From: JBHIBA01 sp046758845
GTDB taxonomy: Bacteria > UBA8248 > JACPRG01 > G963555815
DNA: 6,522 bases
Direction of reading: 5' to 3'
NCBI GenBank assembly: GCA_046758845.1
Contig: JBHIBA010000266.1
Coordinates: forward strand, 1-6,522
Positions 1 to 6,157 of the stretch are shown one piece after another; position 1 is the stretch's first letter, and the number at the start of each line of letters is the position of its first letter. The notes beneath the pieces were generated by a model. It saw only the letters and a program-made list of their open reading frames with translations. It was not told the DNA's origin and did not search any database. The position numbers and the translations under genes were made by a program.

Positions 1-2302
1 CGCCAAAACCGTAATGGGTATGTCTTGGGACATATCGAAACTCGAGTCTCGATTGCCCGGCCGGAACGACGACGCCCCGAAACGCGTTGTAAGCATAGAA
101 AATCCTACATGAAGACTCATTGATCATGCAATTCCATCCCCGTCCGTGGACGTCCGTTAGCGTGAGGATGGAACGGCGTCGGGCGTCCACAGCCAGGACC
201 ACCCGGTCTGGCTCGTACCGGACCATCGATATCCGGGCCTTTCCGTCCCCCCGTTCAGGCAGCTCGAGGTCCTTGACGCCCGATGAGATCAGGAAGACGG
301 TCGATCGAAGATCCTCCCGGTTCGCCGCTTCCATCGCGCGCAAAAGCTCATTCGATGAAGGAAAGAGCCGATAGCGCTGAGTTGTGAATGCCCGTGGGAA
401 AACCGAGTGGGACTCCAATAAGAAGAAATTATTCCGGGCGACGCGAACGATCGTTCTCGGCAATTTCACCAGCGAGTCTGAATTATAGTAAAAGTATTTG
501 ATTCCCATCAGGTCAGCGATTTTCCGGTTGAAGCCCCAGCCGCGCACTGTCGCATCGTTTCCCCAAGTATAGAATAACGGATTTGCCTCGCGAGATTCCC
601 CTATGAGCACGCCGAACAAGCCGTGGTATCGGCGAGAATAAATATTTATGTACCCGCCTGTTGCAACCAACCCGTGAAACATCAGATAATTCGGCTCGCC
701 GTCGATGCTGAGGGTGCGGTATAATTTGGAATCTTCGCGGGACTTTAAGAAGGCGATTGCCGGGTCCACTCTAAAAACGCTGGAAAAAGGAAGATACGGC
801 TCTGTCGCCCACCTCTGGACTCGCAGGTAGATCATCCGATCCACAAACACATAGCCGAGGAAAATGGTCGCCAGCGCCCCTGCCGTCAGGCCGGCGGGAA
901 GCCACCGCCTTGCTATGCCCAGTAAGATGCGACGCAGGTTAGGAATCAAAACCGTAGAGAGGATTATCAGGCTTACCGCGAGGTAGGGCAAACCTATCAA
1001 AGTGCCCGCGAGTTTCAGCATCAGGGGTCGGCTCGCCCACAGGCCGGGGTTCGCGAAGAGGTCCATCAGATGGTTGCCGAGCTGGAATAGCTTGATAAAG
1101 AGCCCTAATCCGATCAGTGATCCCACCCAGTACAGCCACCGGGGTAAGGGACGCAGGTCTTCCGAGCTCCAGCGCTTCAGAACAACAGACATTCCGATGG
1201 CGGCGGCTGAAACCACGGGGAATAAGTAGAAGGATGCAAACCTAGAGATTTGAAAACTCTGGAGACCTCCGAGGAAATTCGCCAGGGACACCTGGATGAT
1301 CAACCCGCCAATCCAGCTCGCCGGGATAAGGACCAATGACATCAGGATTGCCCAGCGTCTTCGCTCTCCGCCCGGCCTTGCGATACCAAGCGCGACCAGA
1401 AGTACGCATATCGGCCCCACGTAATATTTTGTGAAAGCGGTGCGGTCAAAAAAGATGTTGAAGTAGAGATACCAGAAAAGTTTGATAAAGCTGCCCGCGA
1501 CGCCTTTCAATTTTTCCGGCGTGAGCTCCTGCACGGTCCTATGGGACGCGGGGAGTTCCATGAGTTGCGTTATCACGAGAGGCGCGGCGATGGCGAGGAC
1601 GAGGAACCACATCGAGAACCAAAGCACAAATCGGTTTACGCGGCTATGGCCCGGAGCCGGAAAAATCAATACGTAAAGGAGGTGAACGTAACCCGCTATC
1701 ACGACAATCGGCGTGAGGGAGTTGAAAAATAGAATACCTATCAAGAGGGCGCAAAGGGCCATTGTCCGCATCGACCTTCGATCGACAGCCCGATCGAACA
1801 GCCAAAAAATCATGGGAAGCATTGGGACGATGAAGCCATGCGAATAGAACCAGTTCGAGAACAGGTAGAGGATCCCCCCCAGGTAGCAGGCATGCAGAGG
1901 CAGTCTGAGGGAATCCCGAAGAAAGAGATGCATGGAGATGCCCGCTGAAAAATATATGAGCGCGTGGCTTATCACGAATGCAATGAATGGACCGGTGAGA
2001 AGGCTCAAGAACACCGGGATCGAAAGTGGAGACACCCCAACCTGGGACATGAGGGGGCTCCCCCCCACCACGTGCGGGTTCCACCAGGAAAGCCCGAACC
2101 GCAGCCAGTCGGCTGGGATGCTCCCCAGGCGGGGAACGTCTCCGACGTTAAAGACGTCGCCGTACTGGTACGGGGCGTCGGGGCCGAGGAGGACGGACTC
2201 GAGGAACGACATGGCCGTGATGGCCAGGTAGATGAGAACCATTCGGTAATTAGGATGGACACTCGCAGGGATCGGATCCGCCGGCTTCACGATCCTCGAC
2301 AT
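1..2302 (-). CDS. YfhO-family multi-pass membrane protein (GT-C-like), 3' end cut by window edge
   Basis: The minus frame stays open from ATG at 2302 to the window edge: 767 codons with no stop. Assignment to the YfhO family rests on features I read. The N-terminus has a helix (about residues 20-40), then a loop with Asp42, Asp49 and Asp55 and the motif WWNPHVVGGSPL (about 73-84). Many hydrophobic helices follow to about residue 510. The C-terminal extracytoplasmic part has MGIKYFYY (599-606), PRAF (636-639) and a final beta domain with a conserved Trp (W723), YNAFRGVVVPAG (738-749) and EFRYVP. YfhO proteins of Firmicutes transfer sugars from undecaprenyl phosphate to lipoteichoic acid; in Gram-negatives the acceptor is unknown. 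The usual YPGW...VDG segment is altered here to GRGW...INES. Only about 10-60 residues should be missing. The RBS is weak (AAGGG about 12 nt upstream). Base composition is lower in GC than the right half. Family confidence is high; the exact function is inference. Confidence 0.88.
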   Translation of the reverse strand, partial: MSRIVKPADPIPASVHPNYRMVLIYLAITAMSFLESVLLGPDAPYQYGDVFNVGDVPRLGSIPADWLRFGLSWWNPHVVGGSPLMSQVGVSPLSIPVFLSLLTGPFIAFVISHALIYFSAGISMHLFLRDSLRLPLHACYLGGILYLFSNWFYSHGFIVPMLPMIFWLFDRAVDRRSMRTMALCALLIGILFFNSLTPIVVIAGYVHLLYVLIFPAPGHSRVNRFVLWFSMWFLVLAIAAPLVITQLMELPASHRTVQELTPEKLKGVAGSFIKLFWYLYFNIFFDRTAFTKYYVGPICVLLVALGIARPGGERRRWAILMSLVLIPASWIGGLIIQVSLANFLGGLQSFQISRFASFYLFPVVSAAAIGMSVVLKRWSSEDLRPLPRWLYWVGSLIGLGLFIKLFQLGNHLMDLFANPGLWASRPLMLKLAGTLIGLPYLAVSLIILSTVLIPNLRRILLGIARRWLPAGLTAGALATIFLGYVFVDRMIYLRVQRWATEPYLPFSSVFRVDPAIAFLKSREDSKLYRTLSIDGEPNYLMFHGLVATGGYINIYSRRYHGLFGVLIGESREANPLFYTWGNDATVRGWGFNRKIADLMGIKYFYYNSDSLVKLPRTIVRVARNNFFLLESHSVFPRAFTTQRYRLFPSSNELLRAMEAANREDLRSTVFLISSGVKDLELPERGDGKARISMVRYEPDRVVLAVDARRRSILTLTDVHGRGWNCMINESSCRIFYAYNAFRGVVVPAGQSRLEFRYVPRHTHYGFG

Positions 2303-2312
2303 TACCGTAATG
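2300..2312. promoter_or_regulatory. Perfect 13-nt palindrome over the YfhO start codon
   Basis: CATTACCGTAATG is a perfect 6+1+6 palindrome whose minus-strand right arm contains the ATG of the YfhO-family gene. It could be a small operator or a hairpin hiding the start, but it is short and may be chance. No family of regulator is suggested by the sequence. Confidence 0.2.
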
Positions 2313-2427
2313 TTCCCTTCGTAATAGGCATCATCAATAGTCCGCCCGTCGCATGCGCGAGCTTCGCCTCATTTTCCTCGGCCAAAGGGGCACTGGCGGT
2401 CAGTCGCCGAGGATTTCGTGGGAGCAT
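2302..2427 (-). pseudogene. Remnant of a GlcG/HbpS-family gene in a 41-codon ORF
   Basis: A 41-codon minus-strand ORF (ATG at 2427, TAA at 2304-2302) contains EENEAKLAHATGG. The intact GlcG-like gene just upstream has KENELKLAHATGG at its residues 80-92. At DNA level, bases 2342-2381 align without gaps to 2787-2826 with 32 of 40 identical. On either side of this block the similarity ends: neither the alpha/beta N-terminal half nor the GGVPI...VGAIG C-terminal half of the family is present. This is best read as the leftover of a tandem duplicate or of a decayed paralogue. Its stop overlaps the start of the YfhO-family gene by one base (TAATG). No convincing RBS precedes the ATG. Whether it is translated is unknown. 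Confidence 0.5.
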
Positions 2428-2638
2428 AGGTCGTCACATACTGTTTCCGAATGACTTCATGAAGAAGCACAGGGAGAAAGCAGAATAGGATACCCGCCGA
2501 GTAAAAGGGAGTTACCCGCTCTCGCTCCGCTTGGATAATTTTCAGCACTCGCAAAAAAGTCTCGTGCAGGTTGGTCCTCTACCGGCCCGCTCGCCCCAAG
2601 GCAGCCGGCGGCGCCGGCGGCAATGCCAAAGCCCTCAT
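2303..2638. other. Spacer between the GlcG-like gene and the YfhO-family gene
   Basis: This 336-nt stretch holds the GlcG-like remnant near its left end. A second minus frame, open from a TTG at 2554 to a TGA at 2369-2371, would encode 61 residues with one hydrophobic segment (SAGILFCFLPVLL). It lies in the same frame as the YfhO-family gene, separated by a stop and 22 codons without a usual start codon. It has no RBS and resembles no family I know, so I do not call it a gene. Near the GlcG end, the 9-mer GCCGGCGGC is tandemly repeated (2604-2612, 2613-2621). I see no terminator with a T-run and no convincing promoter. Confidence 0.5.
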
Positions 2639-3061
2639 TTAGAACTCCTGCGTTCCCTCCAACGCCTTCAACGCCGCTTTCGCGACCACCAAGTCCTCCT
2701 CTCCGGTCCCGGAGCCGACGCCGATGGCCCCGACGGCGTGGCCGTCGATAATGATGGGAACGCCCCCTTTCAGGTTGGTCAGTTTCCCGCCCGTGGCGTG
2801 GGCGAGCTTCAGTTCATTCTCCTTGGAAACCCCCGAAGTCGGGACGCGGCTTGAGGCCGCCGTCATCGCCTTCCGCGTCGAGGAGTCGATGCTCAGGACC
2901 TTCGCCCCGTCCATCCGCAAGAATGCCAGCAGGTGCCCGCCGTCGTCCACCACCGCGATGCACTGAGGCACGTTCATTTCCTCCGCCTTCTTGACGGCCG
3001 CGTGCAGAAGTTTCAGAGCGCCTTCGTGAGTCAGCTTCAAGAATGGTTTCGTGTCAGGCAT
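2639..3061 (-). CDS. GlcG/HbpS-family (DUF336) small cytoplasmic protein
   Basis: A 140-residue protein of the usual length for this family. It matches the family pattern end to end: LTHEGALKLLHAAVKKAEE (10-28) as first helix, IAVVDDGGHLLAFLRMDGA (35-53) as the central strand pair, IDSSTRKAMTAA (58-69), then KGGVPIIIDGHAVGAIGVG (98-116) and EEDLVVAKAAL (121-131). HbpS of Streptomyces binds haem, and GlcG is encoded in the glycolate utilisation operon of E. coli, where its role is unclear; related domains form the C-terminus of PduO. No signal peptide is visible, so it should act in the cytoplasm, unlike the secreted HbpS. The ATG start is fixed by AAGGAGG five bases upstream. It stands apart from its neighbours, 240 nt after the MFS gene and 336 nt before the YfhO-family gene, so it is probably its own transcription unit. 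Ligand unknown. Confidence 0.85.
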   Translation of the reverse strand: MPDTKPFLKLTHEGALKLLHAAVKKAEEMNVPQCIAVVDDGGHLLAFLRMDGAKVLSIDSSTRKAMTAASSRVPTSGVSKENELKLAHATGGKLTNLKGGVPIIIDGHAVGAIGVGSGTGEEDLVVAKAALKALEGTQEF

Positions 3062-3066
3062 GATTT

Positions 3067-3073
3067 CCTCCTT
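3067..3073 (-). promoter_or_regulatory. Ribosome binding site of the GlcG-like gene
   Basis: AAGGAGG on the minus strand lies 5 nt before the ATG at 3061, a near-perfect anti-16S match that decides the start. Confidence 0.8.
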
Positions 3074-3145
3074 GTGGATTTTCGCTCGTGAAAACTCGGG
3101 ATGCTTGGACGGCTTCCCTGTGCATTCATCATTCCATGCCGCCCG

Positions 3146-3178
3146 CCGCGATTTCCGCTGCGCTCAAATCGCGGCTAC
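3146..3178 (-). repeat. REP-like hairpin with GTAG head (copy 1)
   Basis: Read on the minus strand: GTAG (3178-3175), arm CCGCGATTT (3174-3166), an 11-nt loop beginning GAGCG and ending GCGG, then arm AAATCGCGG (3154-3146). The 9-bp stem is perfect, and with the flanking C/G pair at 3175 and 3145 it becomes 10 bp. A GTAG tetranucleotide at the foot of a GC-rich stem is the hallmark of REP sequences recognised by REP-associated tyrosine (Y1/RAYT) transposases. No such transposase is in this window. The copy number in the genome is unknown, so the REP assignment is by structure. Confidence 0.6.
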
Positions 3179-3237
3179 ACCCCCAAGGTGGGACGGGCAT
3201 TTGCGTGAATGTTCTTCCGCCCGCCTCAATCAATGAC

Positions 3238-3282
3238 GTAGCCCCGATCTGAGCGAGGGCAGTGGCCGAGCGGAGATCGGGG
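3238..3282 (+). repeat. REP-like hairpin with GTAG head (copy 2, opposite orientation)
   Basis: Plus strand: GTAG (3238-3241), arm CCCCGATCT (3242-3250), a 23-nt loop that begins GAGCG and ends GAGCGG, then arm AGATCGGGG (3274-3282). The stem is a perfect 9 bp. It shares with copy 1 the GTAGCC head, the CGAT in the arm, GAGCG after the first arm and GCGG before the second arm, so the two look like diverged members of one family. It begins about 20 nt after the MFS stop codon, where it could also stabilise the 3' end of that mRNA or weaken transcription onward. It lacks the T-run of an intrinsic terminator. Confidence 0.6.
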
Positions 3283-3301
3283 GCGAGTTACTGAAACCCA
3301 C

Positions 3302-4540
3302 TCACCCCCCGCTTCCCGAAATCTCCGGCGCCGCTTTCACGATCGCCCGCCGCCTGACCGCAGCGACGGAGGCCAGCAGACCCAGGAGCCCGACAATGAC
3401 GAACGGGACGCGCAGGCCGAAGGCGTCCACCACCGGGCCCGAGACGATGGGTCCAGCCGCAAGTCCGAGGGTGAGGGAAGTGGAGTACACGCCCAGGCTC
3501 GCGCCCATTCCCAGTTTCCGTCCCTCTCCCACCATGAGGGCATAGGCGGCGGGCATGTAGAGGGCCTGGGCCAGGCCCATCGCCCCGCAGACCGCGACCA
3601 GCGCCCAGAATCCTCCCGACCAGGGAACCGCCGCGAGACAGACCGACAGAAGGAGACTGCCGCCCACGATGACCCGCCACCTGTCCACCCGGTCCGCCAG
3701 GGAGCCGCCGGGGGAGATGAGGACGGCCGTGAAGAGGGTGATGGAGCCCACGGCGATTCCCGCGTCGTAGGTCGAGAGTCCCAAGGCGCGGACGGCATAC
3801 AGAGGGACGAAGGCCCAGGCGGTGGAGATGCCGAAGGACACCAGGAACCGGTGAGCGCAAAGCCGCCGCAGCGTCCCGCTCGCCAGAAGCTCCCGCCAAG
3901 GGGCGGAGGTGGCGCCCCGGGAGGCCTCCTGGCCTCCAGCGGCCCGGCCTCGCGCGGCGGACTCGGGAAGAAAGAGAAAGATGATCCCCCCGATCAGGAG
4001 ACCGGCGGCGGCCAGGAAGTAGAAGGGCGCGTCCAGAGAGAAACGGGATTCTAAGAGCCCGCCCAGGAAAGGGCCGAGGGCCAGACCTCCGAAGAAGGAG
4101 ATGTTCAGCGTCCCCATGGCGAAGGCCTCCCGGCTGGGCGCGGCGAACTCGCCGAAGTACGCCATGATGACGGGGATCACCATCCCGGCGCCGAGCCCTT
4201 GGAGCGTCCGGACGAGCAACAGGGTCATCTTTCCGGACGTCAAGGTGAACGCAAAAGAAGCGGCCACGAAAATCAGAAGACCCATGAGGAGGAAGGGTCT
4301 GCGGCCCAGCCGGTCGGAGGCCCGCCCGCAAAGGGGCATCGCCGCCGTCCTGGCCACCATGTCCACGGCGAACAGAGCCCCCATCCAGGCCCCGGCGGCC
4401 CCGGCCCTCTGAGCGAAAACGGGCAGGAGGGGGGCGATCATGACCCCCCCGATGGTCACGATTACATTGGTCGTGAAGAGGATGGCCGCGCCGCGGAGAC
4501 GCTCTCGGGGATTCGGCGTCCACCCTGGCTTGCTCTTCAC
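3302..4540 (-). CDS. MFS transporter, DHA1-type (probable H+-coupled exporter)
   Basis: A 412-residue, 12-helix major facilitator. Motif A lies between helices 2 and 3 (GRASDRLGRR, 72-81, with Asp76). Motif B starts at Arg111 (RTLQGLGAG). Motif C, the antiporter signature GxxxGPxxGG, is exact at 152-161 in helix 5. The second half carries a weaker copy of motif A (GGSLADRVDR, about 278-287). A hydrophilic central loop lies around 194-216. These features point to a proton-coupled efflux protein; the substrate cannot be told. Start is GTG at 4540, supported by AGGAGG 4 nt upstream, and it overlaps the TGA of the preceding ABC gene by four bases (GTGA), so the two are translationally coupled. 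The tie to an osmolyte importer may mean shared control or an export partner; that is inference. A long arginine- and glycine-rich frame over the same bases is a GC-rich shadow. Confidence 0.9.
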   Translation of the reverse strand: MKSKPGWTPNPRERLRGAAILFTTNVIVTIGGVMIAPLLPVFAQRAGAAGAWMGALFAVDMVARTAAMPLCGRASDRLGRRPFLLMGLLIFVAASFAFTLTSGKMTLLLVRTLQGLGAGMVIPVIMAYFGEFAAPSREAFAMGTLNISFFGGLALGPFLGGLLESRFSLDAPFYFLAAAGLLIGGIIFLFLPESAARGRAAGGQEASRGATSAPWRELLASGTLRRLCAHRFLVSFGISTAWAFVPLYAVRALGLSTYDAGIAVGSITLFTAVLISPGGSLADRVDRWRVIVGGSLLLSVCLAAVPWSGGFWALVAVCGAMGLAQALYMPAAYALMVGEGRKLGMGASLGVYSTSLTLGLAAGPIVSGPVVDAFGLRVPFVIVGLLGLLASVAAVRRRAIVKAAPEISGSGG

Positions 4541-6138
4541 TGGGCCTCCTGAAACCCCGGAGGACGCAGCGCCCGCTCAACCAACGCGAGGAAGCCGTCC
4601 ACCAAGAGGGCAAGGACCGCCGCAGGCAAAGCGCCGGAGAGGATCAGCGTCGTGTCGGCGAGCTGAAGCCCCGTCACGATGGGCTCGCCCAACCCGCCGG
4701 CGCCGATGAACGCCGCGAGCGTCGCCGTGCCCACGGTGATGACGGCGGAGGTCCGGACGCCCGCCATGATGACCGGAGCCGCCAGAGGCAGCCTCACCCG
4801 CCACAAGACCTGGTCGGGCGACATCCCCAACGCCAGGGCGGATTCGACGGCCGCCGGATCGGCCGATCTCACGCCGGTGTACGTATTCCGGACGATGGGG
4901 AAGAGGGCATAAATCCAAAGGGCCACGACCGCCGGCGTCACCCCCACGCCCAAGAGCGGGATCATGAAGGCCAGAAGCGCGATGGAGGGGATCGTCTGCG
5001 TCACCCCGATGCCCCGGATGACCGCTTCGGCCGCCTCGCGCCGCCTCTCTAATACCAGACCCAGGGGGACCGCCAGCAGGGCCGCCAGGGCCAGCGAGAC
5101 GCTCACCATCCCCAAGTGCTCCAGCGTCCTCGTCCCCAACGCCCTCCGCTTCGACCAGAGGTAAGCCGGGAAGCCGGGAGACCGGATGCTCGCCGCTTCC
5201 CCCTCCGCTCGCCCCGCCGCCAGACCGAGGGCCGCCAGGGCGTCCCGGGCCACGCGGGGGACTGGCTCTTTGTCTTCCTGAAGCCGCCGGTTCAGCCTTC
5301 GCATCCTCTCTTCGTCCAGGAGACTGGACAGGAGCGAAAGGGCGCGCCCGACCTCCGGGTGCTCTTTCAGGAGCTGGCCCCGCGCCAGAGGGGCCGCCTC
5401 GTAGGGCGGGAAGAAGCCCCGGTCGTCTTCCAGAATCTGCAGGTCGTGCAGGGCGAGGCGGCCGTCCGTGGTGTATACGTCGATGACATCCACCCCGCCC
5501 GCGGCGGCGGCCTGATACTTCAGGGTTTGCTGGAGCCGGCGGACCTCGGAGAAGCGGAGGCCGTAGGCCTTCTCAAGGCCGGGGAGGCCGTCGGGCCGGC
5601 CGACGAACTCGTAGCCGAACCCCCCGCGCAGAGACCCCGCAACGGCCACCAGATCGGAGATCGTCCTGAGCCTGTGCTGTTTGGCCAGGCCCTTTCTAAC
5701 GGCAATTTCGTAGGCGTTCTCGAATCCCAGGGGCGCGAGCCAGACCAGATTCCACCGCCGCAAGAACTCTCGGCGGACCAGCGCGAGGGTGGCGGCCGGA
5801 CCCCCCTTGGCGGGGATTTTCAGGATGGAAACAAGACCCGTCCCGGTGTACTCGGGGTACACGTCGATGGCTCCCGTTTTCAGGCCCTCAAACAGGACCT
5901 GCGTCCCCGCCAGATTGAATCGCCGCCTTACGCGAAGCTCAGCGTAATCCTCGATGAGGCGGGCGAACATCTCCGCCAGCAGGCGGTTCTCGGCGAAATT
6001 CTTCGACCCGACCACCACGGGCCGGCCGGACCGGCGCGCCGCCCTCACCTCCGGCAAGTCACAGCACAGGACGGTCAGCAGGCATGCGAAGCCCGCAAGA
6101 CTCGCGCGCCGCACCGAAGCCCCGGATAACGCCCTCAA
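4537..6138 (-). CDS. Fused OpuC-type ABC importer subunit: N-terminal substrate-binding domain plus C-terminal permease
   Basis: The 533-residue protein starts at TTG 6138, chosen because AAGGAG lies 7 nt upstream and a signal peptide follows at once (RRASLAGFACLLTVLCC, cut probably after VRA at 33). A longer frame from 6258 would overlap the ATPase and mask the signal. Residues 40-300 are a quaternary-amine binding domain (OpuAC): VVVGSKNFAE (41-50), IDVYPEYTGTGL (91-102), VIDVYTTDGRL (218-228), DDRGFFPPYEAAPLAR (238-253). Residues 337-525 are the permease (BPD_transp_1): about five helices with TQTIPSIALLAFMIPLLG (380-397), IVRNTYTGV, and the EAA loop AVESALALGM...LP (430-451). The predicted topology, receptor outside and EAA loop inside, is consistent. 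With the ATPase it should import glycine betaine, choline or a similar compound; the substrate is inferred. Known OpuC-type fusions such as ChoW/ProWX have the reverse order. Confidence 0.9.
   Translation of the reverse strand: MRALSGASVRRASLAGFACLLTVLCCDLPEVRAARRSGRPVVVGSKNFAENRLLAEMFARLIEDYAELRVRRRFNLAGTQVLFEGLKTGAIDVYPEYTGTGLVSILKIPAKGGPAATLALVRREFLRRWNLVWLAPLGFENAYEIAVRKGLAKQHRLRTISDLVAVAGSLRGGFGYEFVGRPDGLPGLEKAYGLRFSEVRRLQQTLKYQAAAAGGVDVIDVYTTDGRLALHDLQILEDDRGFFPPYEAAPLARGQLLKEHPEVGRALSLLSSLLDEERMRRLNRRLQEDKEPVPRVARDALAALGLAAGRAEGEAASIRSPGFPAYLWSKRRALGTRTLEHLGMVSVSLALAALLAVPLGLVLERRREAAEAVIRGIGVTQTIPSIALLAFMIPLLGVGVTPAVVALWIYALFPIVRNTYTGVRSADPAAVESALALGMSPDQVLWRVRLPLAAPVIMAGVRTSAVITVGTATLAAFIGAGGLGEPIVTGLQLADTTLILSGALPAAVLALLVDGFLALVERALRPPGFQEAQ
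4545..4550 (-). promoter_or_regulatory. Ribosome binding site of the MFS gene, inside the ABC gene
   Basis: AGGAGG on the minus strand, 4 nt before the GTG at 4540, lies within the last codons of the upstream gene. It supports the GTG start and translational coupling. Confidence 0.7.
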
Positions 6139-6145
6139 GTTCGTG

Positions 6146-6151
6146 CTCCTT
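6146..6151 (-). promoter_or_regulatory. Ribosome binding site that sets the TTG start of the fused ABC subunit
   Basis: AAGGAG on the minus strand, 7 nt before TTG at 6138, lies in the 19-nt gap after the ATPase stop. The ATG within the ATPase stop region (6161) runs into a TGA after eight codons and cannot be the start. Confidence 0.65.
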
Positions 6152-6157
6152 GGTGTT

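Noticed and set aside
1644..2262. Minus and plus frames of 85-174 codons overlapping the YfhO gene
   Set aside because: The continuous 767-codon YfhO frame explains this DNA; the others are shadows without domains.
2369..2554. 61-codon minus frame with one hydrophobic segment, upstream of and in frame with the YfhO gene
   Set aside because: Starts at TTG with no RBS, resembles no known protein, and overlaps the GlcG remnant in another frame. A tiny membrane protein cannot be ruled out.
2600..2627. GC-rich, partly self-complementary stretch after the GlcG-like gene, as a terminator
   Set aside because: It is mainly a tandem 9-mer (GCCGGCGGC twice); the pairing lacks a usable loop and no T-run follows.
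3079..3094. TTTTC-6 nt-GAAAA inverted repeat upstream of the GlcG-like gene
   Set aside because: Only 5 bp per arm and A/T-rich; too weak to call an operator, and no promoter boxes could be placed beside it.
3288..4613. Long minus-strand frame (441 codons) over the MFS gene
   Set aside because: Its product is Arg/Gly/Pro-rich with no family features; the other minus frame encodes a textbook MFS protein with motifs A, B and C.
5116..6129. Plus-strand frame of 337 codons opposite the fused ABC subunit
   Set aside because: An antisense shadow in GC-rich DNA; product is Arg/Pro/Gly/Gln-rich and no RBS or known domain is seen.
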